Shown piece by piece: positions 1 through 8,490 of a stretch of DNA of 64,000 bases (its first letter is position 1; each line of letters starts with the position of its first letter). Source of the stretch: Aquiflexum sp. TKW24L (GTDB lineage Bacteria > Bacteroidota > Bacteroidia > Cytophagales > Cyclobacteriaceae); assembly GCF_023502205.1 (NCBI RefSeq), contig NZ_JAMFLG010000002.1:269748-333747 (forward strand). The letters run 5' to 3'. The notes beneath the pieces were generated by a model that worked only from the letters and a program-made list of their open reading frames with translations, ran no database searches and had not been told where the DNA came from. Both the position numbers and the translations under genes were made by a program.

Positions 1-1664
1 AAGATGTCACCATCTATGACGCCAGAGATATCACCACAGGCAAGGCTGTTTTTGGTGCTGATGTGGATTTGCCAGGAATGCAGATTGCGGTTATCAGGAG
101 AAACCCAGTCATCGGAGCAAAAGTCATTTCCATCAATGATGCCAAAGCCCTCGCTGTCCCGGGTGTAACTCAAGTCATCAAGATCGACGGTGCAGGAATT
201 CCTCCCGGATTGGACAAAGCCTTGGAGGGTGTCGCCGTCCTAGCAGACAATACTTGGGCAGCCATGAAAGGCCGTGATGCTTTGGAAATAGAATGGGATT
301 TGGGTCCAAACCAAACCTACAATTCCACCAAGCAATTGGAAGAAATGCTCCAAAGCACCACCAAGGATGGGAAAGTCAGAAGGGAAAGAGGCAACTTTGC
401 TACTGCCCAAAGAGCTGCAGGAAAGGTGTTGGAAAGGACTTATTTGGCTCCATTCTATGCGCATGCCACCATTGAGCCGCCTGCTGCCATCGCACATTAC
501 AAGGAAGATGGAACTTGTGAAATATGGGCACCATCCCAACATCCGCAGTGGGCAAGACAAGCGGTATCCGCAGCGGTGGGAATTGATGTAAGCAAAGTCA
601 AAGTCAATGTCACTTTGCTAGGAGGAGGATTTGGAAGAAAGTCCAAACCTGATTTTGTGGTGGAATCTGCTTTACTTTCCAAAGCCGCAAAATCACCGGT
701 GAGGGTACAGTGGATGCGGGAAGACGATCTACATTTTGACTTTTTCCACTCCCACAGTGCACAAAGGATCAAGGCAACGATAGACAAAGACGGGAACTTT
801 ACAGGATGGAATCACCACACGGTTTTTCCTGCCATCGGAGCAACAGGCAGTACCACAGAACTTCATCCTTCTGATGGTGAATTGGGTTTGGGTTGTACGG
901 ATTTTCCTTATGATGTGCCGAATATTAAGATAGAAACCCACGAGTCAACAGCGCATACCAGAATCGGATGGCTGAGATCGGTGAGTAATATCCACCACGC
1001 TTTTGCTATCGGATGTATGATGGATGAAATCGCCGAAGCCCGAGGCATCGATTCTGTAAAGCATGCGCTTCAGATGCTCGGTGAGGACCGCAACATTGAA
1101 TTCAAACCGGAAACAGACGGGAAATATGAAAACTATGGCGAGGCCATAGAAACTTTTCCATGGAATACGGGAAGGATGAAAAAAGTGATTGAAAGGGTTG
1201 CCAAAGAAGCCAATTGGGACCAAAAACTGGCAGATGGAAAAGCAGTAGGATTTACCGCCCACAAAAGCTTCTTGACTTATGTGGCTTGTATTGTGGTGGT
1301 GGAAAAAGACAGTTCAGGCAAAGTTACCATCCCTGAAGTATTCTATGCGGTGGATTGTGGTATCGGAGTCAATACAGATAGGATCCGCTCCCAGTTTGAG
1401 GGTGGGGCACAGTTTGCGACAAGTTTGGCGACCACTTCAGCCATCACCTTCGAGAATGGAATCCCACAGCAAAACAACTTTGATGGCTACCAAATCATCA
1501 GGATGCCCCAATCGCCCAAGAAAATCCACGTCCATATTATAGAGAGTATGGAAAAACCAACGGGTGTCGGCGAGCCTCCGGTGCCTCCTTACATCCCGGC
1601 TTTGTGCAATGCGATGTATAAACTGACAGGCGAAAGAATCTATCAGCTGCCTTTTAAGGCATAA
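1..1664 (+). CDS. Molybdopterin-binding oxidoreductase large subunit, IorB type (5' end outside window)
   Basis: C-terminal part of a xanthine-dehydrogenase-family molybdopterin subunit, closest in style to the isoquinoline 1-oxidoreductase beta subunit. The frame is open from base 3 without a stop, so the true start lies left of the window; the GTG at 63 is internal. Seen in the sequence: a glycine-rich cofactor loop (GGGFGRKS near base 620), an MREDD segment, and near the end GVGEPPVPP, whose Glu fits the catalytic glutamate of this family. Family knowledge: these subunits hydroxylate N-heterocycles or aldehydes and work with a small [2Fe-2S] subunit, which would be expected just outside the left edge. 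The substrate cannot be told. The family assignment is solid; the substrate type is not. Confidence 0.88.
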   Translation, partial: DVTIYDARDITTGKAVFGADVDLPGMQIAVIRRNPVIGAKVISINDAKALAVPGVTQVIKIDGAGIPPGLDKALEGVAVLADNTWAAMKGRDALEIEWDLGPNQTYNSTKQLEEMLQSTTKDGKVRRERGNFATAQRAAGKVLERTYLAPFYAHATIEPPAAIAHYKEDGTCEIWAPSQHPQWARQAVSAAVGIDVSKVKVNVTLLGGGFGRKSKPDFVVESALLSKAAKSPVRVQWMREDDLHFDFFHSHSAQRIKATIDKDGNFTGWNHHTVFPAIGATGSTTELHPSDGELGLGCTDFPYDVPNIKIETHESTAHTRIGWLRSVSNIHHAFAIGCMMDEIAEARGIDSVKHALQMLGEDRNIEFKPETDGKYENYGEAIETFPWNTGRMKKVIERVAKEANWDQKLADGKAVGFTAHKSFLTYVACIVVVEKDSSGKVTIPEVFYAVDCGIGVNTDRIRSQFEGGAQFATSLATTSAITFENGIPQQNNFDGYQIIRMPQSPKKIHVHIIESMEKPTGVGEPPVPPYIPALCNAMYKLTGERIYQLPFKA

Positions 1665-1676
1665 ATGTGTGCCAAG

Positions 1677-1954
1677 TTCAACTCCTTCAGAGTTGGTGTT
1701 TCTTCAGATTTTCTCAAAGCCCCCAATTACATTGGGGGTTATTGTTTTTCAAGTACTCCGTACTTGCTACAGACCTGAAAACCAAACAAGCCTTGGAAAG
1801 GATTCAACAACAATAACCGCGGGTGAAACCCATGGATTTGCAAGAAATCACTGAATCAAAAGAAGCCTTGAAAAGGCTTCAACAATAATAACCACGGGTG
1901 AAACCCGTGGACCATCGAAATCTTGGTGTTAGGGGCAACTCTGAAGGAGTTGAA
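1677..1954. repeat. Left palindromic module beside HUH transposase
   Basis: A 278-base non-coding block made almost wholly of hairpins. In order: CAACTC/GAGTTG (1679-1695); CCCCCAAT/ATTGGGGG with loop TAC (1720-1738); CAAGTAC/GTACTTG with loop TCC (1750-1766); an imperfect copy of a double hairpin (1788-1835); a perfect copy (GAAGCCTT/AAGGCTTC at 1862-1880, CCACGGGT/ACCCGTGG at 1892-1910); and a closing CAACTC/GAGTTG hairpin (1936-1952). The opening and closing 17-mers are exact reverse complements of each other, so the block has terminal inverted repeats. It also fills the whole gene-free gap before the transposase. Confidence 0.9.
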
Positions 1955-2004
1955 TTATTTAAAATATTTAACTAATTTTATTTTACACATACCCTTTTTA
2001 AAAT

Positions 2005-2454
2005 ATGAGCAGTTACAAACAGATCATTTACCACCTGATTTTTGGAACTAAACGAAGAGAATTCACAATTCCAGAATCTCATTGCCTTGAACTCTATAAA
2101 TACATCTGGGGAATCACAAAAAACAAAAAATGCACCCTCTATCGAATAAATGGGATCGGAGACCATATCCATATTTTGACTGATTTACACCCAAGTCAAA
2201 GTTTAGCAGACTTTATCAAGGATATCAAAATTGCAAGTAGCAATTGGATGAAGGAAAATCCTGATTTTCCTAATTGGGATGGTTGGGCACTAGGTTATGG
2301 TGCATTTACCTACTCAAATAAAGAAAAACCAAATCTTGTTGAATACATCAAAAATCAAAAAGAACACCATAAAAAAGAATCCTTCTATGATGAATATAAG
2401 AGGCTATTGATCGAAAATGAAATTGAGTTTAAAGAGGAGTATCTTTTCAAATAG
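2005..2454 (+). CDS. IS200/IS605-like (RAYT-type) HUH single-strand transposase
   Basis: A 149-residue Y1 transposase (Transposase_17 family), full length for the group. The HUH motif is H54-I-H56 (GDHIHIL). The nucleophile is likely Tyr114 in VEYIKNQKEHH, where the family has its catalytic tyrosine followed by Gln, and the GYGAF block (97-101) is also typical. Family enzymes cut and rejoin single-stranded DNA at sites next to hairpins, using a 5'-phosphotyrosine link. The gene is intact from ATG to TAG and sits exactly between two related palindromic modules, which are its likely substrates. There is no accessory tnpB. Low GC compared with its neighbours suggests acquisition. Whether it should be named IS200 transposase or RAYT cannot be settled from one copy. 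Confidence 0.9.
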   Translation: MSSYKQIIYHLIFGTKRREFTIPESHCLELYKYIWGITKNKKCTLYRINGIGDHIHILTDLHPSQSLADFIKDIKIASSNWMKENPDFPNWDGWALGYGAFTYSNKEKPNLVEYIKNQKEHHKKESFYDEYKRLLIENEIEFKEEYLFK

Positions 2455-2460
2455 AATATG

Positions 2461-2662
2461 TTCAACTCCTTTAGAGTTGGCCGTACCCTTACATATCTCT
2501 GGCCCCCCAATTACATTGGGGGTTATTGTTTTTCAAGTACTCCGTACTTGCTCTTGACCTGAAAACCAAAGAAGCCTTGGAAAGGTTTCCACAATGATAA
2601 CCGCGGGTGAAACCAGTGGATGAGCAAACTAGCATGAAACGGACAACTCAGGAGGAGTTGAA
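2461..2662. repeat. Right palindromic module beside HUH transposase
   Basis: A shorter relative of the left module, starting 6 bases after the transposase stop. Hairpins in order: CAACTC/GAGTTG (2463-2479), CCCCCAAT/ATTGGGGG (2504-2522), CAAGTAC/GTACTTG (2534-2550), one degenerate copy of the double hairpin (2571-2619) and a closing CAACTC/GAGTTG hairpin (2644-2660). It carries one copy of the roughly 48-base double-hairpin unit; the left module carries two. It ends 8 bases before the stop codon of the convergent ThuA-like gene. Confidence 0.88.
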
Positions 2663-2670
2663 CCAATCCC

Positions 2671-3600
2671 TCAAAGGCTTCCCTTCCCTATTGGCGTCTC
2701 GTCACATTCCACATCTCCCACCACATATTGCAGTCCGTTCAGATAGAACCTGAGTAAATCTGGATTTTCAAAACTTTGCGCATTGTGGGAAGGAGAGCAA
2801 TACATCACTTTTCCTTTGCCCTGTGCCCTTATCCATGCGACATAAGTTTTTCCTTTGGTCAAAGGATTTTTCTGATCGATAATTTCTGCATTGTTGAAGT
2901 AAAGCAAAGGCTTGAAATCCAAATCTGCATAGGCATTCTTGTAAAAATAAGGTTCATCGACATGGTTGAATCCAGTAGCAGGAAATGCCTGCACCAAAGG
3001 ATGCTTGGGATCCGCTAACCGGATCTGAATAGCTTGCTGTGGCGGATGGTAATCAAAACTTGCACCGACCAACCTGCTAAAAGCTCTAGAATTGTTTTGG
3101 GTGACTACAGCCCCATGTACCAACAATAAGCCTCCACCTTTCTCAACATATTTCAATAAATTCTTTTCCAATTGAAGTGCCTTCTTCATCAATACCGCAC
3201 TGTCTGCATCGGATTCTGCACGGAGTTTATCCCAAAAAAGGTTGCGGTGATCTTCTTTAGAGCAAGTATTGTTGAGTACGACAGCGTCATATTTAGCAAG
3301 ATTTTTTGATTCAAACATGTTGATATCTTTGCTTCCTTTGACATGGAAAGCGCCACTTTTTTCAGAAATTATCTTGATCATTTGCTCCGTATGCGGAATC
3401 ACCCAATGTTCATATCCTGTATGAAGGGAGAACACAAGGATGTTATTCTTTTCAGAAAAGGGAAAAGTTGCTTTCTCGGGAGCAAGTTCATGAATCTTAT
3501 CTTTCCATGTTTGGTCCAGTTTTACTTCAGGAAGGTCTTGTCCCTGCACCCAATAAACCTGAAGCAAAAGAAGTAATGCAGACAAAATCTTTTTAATCAT
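2671..3600 (-). CDS. ThuA-like domain protein, exported
   Basis: A 309-residue protein with a signal peptide (about residues 1-20, cut after VQGQ) and a ThuA domain with the class-I glutamine-amidotransferase-like fold. Supporting segments are ILVFSLHTGYEHW (start of the fold), LLLVHGA (middle of the domain), and a late GKGKVMYCSPSHN stretch where ThuA proteins have their conserved G-rich turn and His. ThuA proteins are linked to trehalose or keto-sugar use, but their chemistry is poorly defined. The gene is divergent from the DUF6807 and Gfo/Idh/MocA genes (77-base gap), a combination common in Bacteroidota sugar loci, so a shared periplasmic sugar pathway is inferred. The substrate is unknown. 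Confidence 0.82.
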   Translation of the reverse strand: MIKKILSALLLLLQVYWVQGQDLPEVKLDQTWKDKIHELAPEKATFPFSEKNNILVFSLHTGYEHWVIPHTEQMIKIISEKSGAFHVKGSKDINMFESKNLAKYDAVVLNNTCSKEDHRNLFWDKLRAESDADSAVLMKKALQLEKNLLKYVEKGGGLLLVHGAVVTQNNSRAFSRLVGASFDYHPPQQAIQIRLADPKHPLVQAFPATGFNHVDEPYFYKNAYADLDFKPLLYFNNAEIIDQKNPLTKGKTYVAWIRAQGKGKVMYCSPSHNAQSFENPDLLRFYLNGLQYVVGDVECDETPIGKGSL

Positions 3601-3676
3601 CTGTGAATTAGTGTAAAAGGAGGGTTGGTTTTTTGAGGAATTTGATAAATTACATATCCGAATAACTTAAAAACCA

Positions 3677-4648
3677 ATGACATTCAAAAGACTTTTATAT
3701 ATCACTTTTGCTCCAATTATTTTTTCCTGCAATTCTTTTTCCCTAAATACAACCATGGAAGAAACCTCAAACGGTATCAATTTTAAAGCCTCCGGCCAAC
3801 TCCTATTGACTTATCAGACTGCGACAGCAGATGTTCCCCCTGATGTCAAGCCTGAGTTCCGCAAGTCAGGATTTATCCATCCCCTTGTTTCCCCCTCCGG
3901 TCAAATTCTTACGAGAATCCAGCCTCCAGATCATTACCACCACTATGGGATTTGGGGACCGTGGACCAAAACCACCATTGAAGGCCGGGAAGTAGATTTT
4001 TGGAACCTTGGAGATTTGAAAGGTAGAGTAGATTTTGAGCGCATCCTTTCCCGAAAAACAAATTCCAAGTATTCAGAATTGGTGGTCAGACAAAACCACA
4101 TGGACCTATTGGCTCCAAAAGGTCCGCAATTGGCGCTCGAGGAAGACCTTTCCATCCGGGTTTGGAGCAAAGAAGGCGAAAAGTATATCGTCGATTATTC
4201 CACCACAATCTCCACCCCCCTGAAATCCAGCATCATGCTTGAAGCATACCGATATGGTGGCGGAATTGGTTTTCGTGCCACCGAAGAGTGGGACCATACC
4301 AACAGTACCATTTTGACTTCCGAAGGTAGTGACAGGAAATCAGCCGATGGGACATTTGCCAAGTGGCTGATCGTGGAAGGTGAAAGCGCTGCTCCTTCAG
4401 GGAGAAGTGGAATCCTTTTTCTCAGCCATCCTGACAACAGGTCACACCCCGAACCGATGCGGGTATGGCCGGAAGATTCCAATGAAGGAAAAGAAAATGT
4501 CTTTGTCGAATTTTGCCCCATCCGTCACGAATCCTGGGAAATCCTTCCAGGCAAAAAATACACACTCCATTACCGAATGGTCGTCTTTGACGGAAAAATA
4601 ACTACTGCGGAAGCAGACGAATATTGGAAAATCTTCTCCAAAAACTGA
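3677..4648 (+). CDS. DUF6807 (PmoA-like) lipoprotein
   Basis: A 323-residue putative lipoprotein: the signal peptide ends with a lipobox and Cys18 (IIFSC). The body matches the DUF6807 family, often labelled PmoA-like; the marker is the His-rich block PPDHYHHYGIW near residue 90, resembling the DHPHHxGLW signature. Proteins of this family occur beside ThuA and Gfo/Idh/MocA dehydrogenases in Bacteroidota; no reaction is firmly assigned to them, and the methane-monooxygenase-derived name should not be taken as function. It is the first gene of a three-gene operon (26 bases to the next start). The His block could bind metal; that is inference. Confidence 0.8.
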   Translation: MTFKRLLYITFAPIIFSCNSFSLNTTMEETSNGINFKASGQLLLTYQTATADVPPDVKPEFRKSGFIHPLVSPSGQILTRIQPPDHYHHYGIWGPWTKTTIEGREVDFWNLGDLKGRVDFERILSRKTNSKYSELVVRQNHMDLLAPKGPQLALEEDLSIRVWSKEGEKYIVDYSTTISTPLKSSIMLEAYRYGGGIGFRATEEWDHTNSTILTSEGSDRKSADGTFAKWLIVEGESAAPSGRSGILFLSHPDNRSHPEPMRVWPEDSNEGKENVFVEFCPIRHESWEILPGKKYTLHYRMVVFDGKITTAEADEYWKIFSKN

Positions 4649-4674
4649 CCACAAACCATCCTTAGATCCTCCTC

Positions 4675-6045
4675 ATGAAAAGAAGAAACTTTATTAAAAA
4701 CAGCGCCATGGCCTCAGCAATAATCGGATTTCCTACGATCGTCCCATCTTCCGTTTTTGGGAAAAATGCTCCAAGCAACAAAATAAATATCGGTCAGATT
4801 GGATGCGGCAGGATCGCAAGGGATCACGACCTGCCAGGAACATGGCAGCATGATGTGGCCAGAATAGTAGCGGTATCAGACGTGGACAGCAAACGGATGC
4901 GCGAAGGAAAAGAACTGATCGAGCAATTCTACACCAAAAAGATGGGCAGTCCCTATCTAGCCGTGAAGCAGTATGCAGACTACCATCAAATGCTCCAAGA
5001 CAAAGACATTGATGCAGTCATCATCAGCACGCCGGACCATTGGCATTCCCAGCCTGCCATGGAAGCGGCTTTGGCTGGCAAACATATTTACCTCCAAAAA
5101 CCAACTTCCTTGACCATCAGGGAAGGCAGGCAGTTGGTGGAAACAATCAACAAAACCAAGGTTATCCTACAACTCGGGACACAACAGCGATCCTGTTTTC
5201 AGTTCAGAAGGGCAGCTGAATTGGTTAGAAATGGCAGGATCGGAAAGCTGCATACTGTGAGGATAGGCTTGCCCGGTGATCCAGCAGGACCTGAAGCCCC
5301 TGCGATGCCGATCCCGACAAACCTGAATTTTGACATCTGGCTTGGATCCACGCCGGAAGTCCCCTACACAGAAATCGGCGTTCACCCGCAGCATGATTAT
5401 GGTCGTCCAGGTTGGCTCCGCCATGAAAATTATGGCGCAGGGATGATCACAGGTTGGGGACAGCATCACTTTGATTCAGCGGCTTGGGGAATGGACACTG
5501 AATTGACAGGACCAAGATTTATCGAAGCAGTTGCCGAATTTCCGCGCTCAGGCTTATGGAATGTCCACGGCGACTTTATGGTCAAAGCAGAATATGAAAA
5601 CGGCATCACGATGCTCACAAGCGGCGGCTATCCCAACGGAATCCGATTTGAGGGATCGGAAGGTTGGATTTGGGTTTCAAGAGGAAATTATACCGCATCA
5701 GCAAGTGACCCTGTCTCTCAAGGCAACAACGCCAAAGCTTTGGATGCCTCTGATCCAAAAATCCTTGAATCCGAAATCGGAGCCGGAGAAATACACTTAT
5801 ATGAAAGCGAAGAACACCACGGCAATTGGCTCGATTGCATCCAATCCGGAGCGCAACCGCTTTCTCCTGCCGAGATCGGTCACCGTGCTTGTTCTGTTTG
5901 CTTGGTCAGCCATGTGGCCATGAAAGTGGGTAGGAAACTAGAATGGGATCCCAAAACAGAGCGCTTTGTCAATGACGAGGAAGCAAACGCCCACCTAAGC
6001 AGACCACAGCGTGCGCCTTACGGAACAGATCACATCAAAATCTAA
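4675..6045 (+). CDS. Gfo/Idh/MocA family oxidoreductase, Tat-exported
   Basis: A 456-residue NAD(P)-dependent oxidoreductase. The N-terminus has a twin-arginine signal (KRRNFIK, then a hydrophobic stretch to about residue 29), so the enzyme is probably exported folded with its cofactor. A Rossmann nucleotide site follows (GQIGCGRIA, residues 40-48). YLQKPTSLT corresponds to the family's EKP motif, here with Gln in place of Glu. The HH-rich GWGQHHFDSAAWG stretch lies in the substrate domain. The family oxidises or isomerises sugars and inositols. It is the middle gene of the DUF6807-Gfo-Gfo operon, with 4 bases to the next start. The sugar substrate is not predictable. Confidence 0.88.
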   Translation: MKRRNFIKNSAMASAIIGFPTIVPSSVFGKNAPSNKINIGQIGCGRIARDHDLPGTWQHDVARIVAVSDVDSKRMREGKELIEQFYTKKMGSPYLAVKQYADYHQMLQDKDIDAVIISTPDHWHSQPAMEAALAGKHIYLQKPTSLTIREGRQLVETINKTKVILQLGTQQRSCFQFRRAAELVRNGRIGKLHTVRIGLPGDPAGPEAPAMPIPTNLNFDIWLGSTPEVPYTEIGVHPQHDYGRPGWLRHENYGAGMITGWGQHHFDSAAWGMDTELTGPRFIEAVAEFPRSGLWNVHGDFMVKAEYENGITMLTSGGYPNGIRFEGSEGWIWVSRGNYTASASDPVSQGNNAKALDASDPKILESEIGAGEIHLYESEEHHGNWLDCIQSGAQPLSPAEIGHRACSVCLVSHVAMKVGRKLEWDPKTERFVNDEEANAHLSRPQRAPYGTDHIKI

Positions 6046-6049
6046 TCAG

Positions 6050-7426
6050 ATGAATAATCGTCTCCGCACACTTCCTTTCTTGGCTTTTTTGATTTGCTTC
6101 CAATTCTGTATTGCACCAAAAAATGAAAATATGAATCAACCGGATAAAGGCAAAGTCACCATCATGAGTCTTGACCCTGGACATTTCCATGCAGGGCTCA
6201 TCCACAAGACCATGTATCCGCAGGTTGATTCGACGGTTTATGTTTTTGCACCCGAGGGGGCGGAATTGGAAGATTATATCAAAAGGATCTCGGGCTACAA
6301 TTCGAGGGAAGAATCCCCGACAGCATGGAACATAGAAGTGGAAAAAGGGAATGATTTTTTGGCAAAAATGATTTCCAAAAAACCCGGCAATGTGATGGTC
6401 GTCGCCGGAAAGAATGACCAGAAAATCGACTATATCACTGCTGCCATAGCCAATGGTGTCCATGTCTATGCTGACAAGCCTTTGGTCATCAATCAGGAAG
6501 GTTTTCATAAATTGGTCAAAGCATTTAATGAAGCTTCTGAGAAAAATCTCCTCTTGTATGACATCATGACCGAGCGGTTTGAGATCGCTTCTCTGCTTCA
6601 GCGGGAGCTCTCCATGTTACCGGAGGTTTTTGGAGAATTGGAAACAGGAACACCGGAAAATCCTGCCATTACCAAAGAGAGCGTGCACCACTTTTTCAAG
6701 TATGTTTCCGGTAATCCATTGGTGAGACCAGATTGGTTTTTTGATGTGATCAAAGAAGGGGAAGGCATTGTTGATGTGACGACGCATTTGGTGGATTTGA
6801 TCCAATGGGAGGCTTTTCCTGAGGTCGTTTTGGATACCACGGACGTGCAGATGCTGACTGCCAAAAGATGGCCAACTTCCCTGACAATAGAAGAATTCAG
6901 TAAAGTCACCGGCAAGGCGGAGTTTCCAGAGTTTTTGCAAAAGAACCTTAAAAACGGAAACCTCGAGGTGTTTTGCAATGGAGAAATGAATTACACGCTG
7001 AAAGGAAAATATGCCAAAGTCAGCGTCATCTGGAATTTTGAGGCGCCTGAGGGTGCCGGCGATACGCATTACAGCATGATGCAGGGCACCAAAGCAAACC
7101 TCATTATCCGGCAGGGAAAAGAAGAATACTTCAAACCCACTTTGTATGTGGCACTCTTGGAGGGACAAGACCAAGCACTCGAAAATGCGATAGCTTCAAC
7201 CCTTCAGACCAAATACCCGGGGCTCGGACTCCAAAAACAAGAAACCGGAGAATACCTGATCGTCATTCCTGACAGCTACCATATCGGGCATGAAGCGCAT
7301 TTTGGGCAGGTGACGGAGAAGTTTTTGGAGTATTTCGAATCGGGAAAAATGCCGGATTGGGAGGTTCCCAATATGATCGTGAAGTATTATACCACTACTA
7401 AGGCGCTGGAGATGGCGAGGAAATAA
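6050..7426 (+). CDS. Putative oxidoreductase, Gfo/Idh/MocA N-domain with oxidoreductase C-terminal domain, lipoprotein
   Basis: A 458-residue protein. I start it at ATG 6050, 4 bases after the upstream stop, because this start gives a good signal peptide with a lipobox Cys20 (CFQFC); an in-frame ATG at 6011 would add 13 residues inside the previous gene and spoil it. The N-terminal half is Rossmann-like: VTIMSLDPGHFHAGL replaces the usual GxGxxG, and YADKPLVI is the EKP-like motif. The C-terminal half fits the 'putative oxidoreductase C-terminal domain' found in Bacteroidota. The lack of a standard glycine loop leaves cofactor binding uncertain. It probably acts with the preceding dehydrogenase on the same periplasmic sugar. 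Confidence 0.78.
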   Translation: MNNRLRTLPFLAFLICFQFCIAPKNENMNQPDKGKVTIMSLDPGHFHAGLIHKTMYPQVDSTVYVFAPEGAELEDYIKRISGYNSREESPTAWNIEVEKGNDFLAKMISKKPGNVMVVAGKNDQKIDYITAAIANGVHVYADKPLVINQEGFHKLVKAFNEASEKNLLLYDIMTERFEIASLLQRELSMLPEVFGELETGTPENPAITKESVHHFFKYVSGNPLVRPDWFFDVIKEGEGIVDVTTHLVDLIQWEAFPEVVLDTTDVQMLTAKRWPTSLTIEEFSKVTGKAEFPEFLQKNLKNGNLEVFCNGEMNYTLKGKYAKVSVIWNFEAPEGAGDTHYSMMQGTKANLIIRQGKEEYFKPTLYVALLEGQDQALENAIASTLQTKYPGLGLQKQETGEYLIVIPDSYHIGHEAHFGQVTEKFLEYFESGKMPDWEVPNMIVKYYTTTKALEMARK

Positions 7427-7436
7427 ATCCATCAAT

Positions 7437-8090
7437 TCAATTTCCCGAAATTTCCATCATCTCCAAAACTGGTTCTAATGACATCCCTCCCGGATTCAAA
7501 CCTGGTTTTCCTTCAGGAACGGGAATTCCCAATTCCAAAAAATAAGCTTCCCAAATCGGAAACAGTTCCCCTGTGTCAGGATCATTGTAGGTCATGGGTT
7601 TGGGTTGGAAAAGGTCCGAACCTCCATTTGCAGCTTTGAAGGCAAAGTGGATCAATTCAGAACAATAAAAAGCATCATTGTCAAAATCAAAAGCCGAATC
7701 ATACGGTTTGCCAAGGTACTTTTGAGCTTCCATAATAGCAGTTGGAATCAAATGTTGGAATTCCGGTTTTAGCCTGCCGACCATTACTTTTGGCTTTCCA
7801 TTTTCGTCAAGGTGTCTATTGAGGAATTCCTGCAAAGGTGTTTTACTCACCCCTTTTCCGATCGCTTCAAGTACAAACCAATCACCGTTTTCCTTCATCA
7901 TCAAGCCATTGTGCGAAAATTCGATGCCTTGATATCCTTCGGTGACTTTCCTGATGGCCTCACAAAAATCCCCACAATCCCCATCCTGAAAAAGGATATC
8001 GCCTTCCAGCCATTGAAACTCCTTTTGGATGCATGAAAAAACCAGCATCATAAATACAATTGAAAAAATTATGGAATTCTGAGCTTTCAT
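7437..8090 (-). CDS. YiiX/YebB-like NlpC/P60-type cysteine hydrolase, lipoprotein
   Basis: A 217-residue putative lipoprotein (signal peptide ending LVFSC, Cys19). The body resembles permuted NlpC/P60 enzymes of the YiiX group: WLEGDILFQ at the start of the domain, FSHNGL with the likely catalytic His, and FYCSELIHFAF with the likely nucleophilic Cys. In permuted papain-like folds this His-before-Cys order is expected. Family members hydrolyse amide or ester bonds in peptidoglycan or lipids; the substrate is unknown. It converges on the sugar operon (10-base gap) and seems to be a single gene. Confidence 0.8.
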   Translation of the reverse strand: MKAQNSIIFSIVFMMLVFSCIQKEFQWLEGDILFQDGDCGDFCEAIRKVTEGYQGIEFSHNGLMMKENGDWFVLEAIGKGVSKTPLQEFLNRHLDENGKPKVMVGRLKPEFQHLIPTAIMEAQKYLGKPYDSAFDFDNDAFYCSELIHFAFKAANGGSDLFQPKPMTYNDPDTGELFPIWEAYFLELGIPVPEGKPGLNPGGMSLEPVLEMMEISGN

Positions 8091-8168
8091 TGATTAAGGT
8101 TTTCGTGACATATTTTTTTACCAAAATCTCCCATTCAATAAGTCTAGTGTTGATTAAGAAAGAAGCTG

Positions 8169-8194
8169 CCGTGGTCTGTCGACTATGGACTGTG
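8169..8194. repeat. Short degenerate GTGG/CTATGGACTG-type repeat
   Basis: About 26 bases in which a GGTCTGT/GGACTGT-like word recurs with changes (guide words gtggtctg, ctatggac, gactgtg). It lies in the 110-base gap between two minus-strand genes. It resembles in style the other low-complexity intergenic repeats of this window, but the unit differs. Weak support, since the stretch is short. Confidence 0.35.
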
Positions 8195-8200
8195 AAACTA

Positions 8201-8488
8201 TCAAATCACCATAAAAAAAAACACCAAGGCTACTCCGAGCACCAAAATCATTTTTTTGGCTTTGTCCTTTGACTGTTCGGAGATTCTCCTTTTCCTCAAT
8301 ACCATGATGGCGATACTTAAACCGAAAAACTGCAACAACAATCCGACTCCATTAAGTGGTCCCATCGGAGCATTCATAAACTGAAAGTATCCGTTGAAAA
8401 GCGGCACCAAACAAATTGCAATACCTACAACTCCAAAAATAAAAGAACGCTGCAAAAGCAGGTTCTCATCTTTATCAAACCACTTCAT
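8201..8488 (-). CDS. Small membrane protein of unknown function
   Basis: A 95-residue protein with three predicted membrane helices (about residues 14-32, 45-63 and 79-95), ending almost directly after the last helix. I do not recognise a family. Between helices two and three is a basic loop (RKRRISEQSKDKAKK), which by the positive-inside rule should be cytoplasmic. The stop of the PolX-like gene's partner strand is close: its start lies 2 bases downstream of the end of the PolX-like gene, so both are probably on one transcript. No function is proposed. Confidence 0.7.
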   Translation of the reverse strand: MKWFDKDENLLLQRSFIFGVVGIAICLVPLFNGYFQFMNAPMGPLNGVGLLLQFFGLSIAIMVLRKRRISEQSKDKAKKMILVLGVALVFFFMVI

Positions 8489-8490
8489 CC

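Larger units (their letters stand above)
1677..2662 (+). mobile_element. Candidate REP/IS200-like element: transposase between two palindromic modules
   Basis: The unit consists of the left module, the HUH transposase gene and the right module. The two modules share about 90 nearly identical bases (around 1719-1805 and 2503-2588) and the same order of hairpins. Single-strand transposases of the IS200/IS605 and REP-associated (RAYT) groups recognise hairpins next to their genes, so the arrangement fits either an IS200-type insertion sequence or a RAYT with its REP-like repeats. No TnpB gene is present. The outer limits are my inference from where the similarity ends; exact cleavage sites cannot be read from one copy. 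Confidence 0.6.

Noticed and set aside
1677..1954. Possible CRISPR array or attachment site
   Set aside because: Hairpins differ from each other and the block is mirrored around a transposase gene; no integrase or spacer pattern.
6011..6049. Earlier start for the second Gfo/Idh/MocA-type gene
   Set aside because: It would overlap the upstream gene and remove the signal peptide with lipobox seen from ATG 6050.
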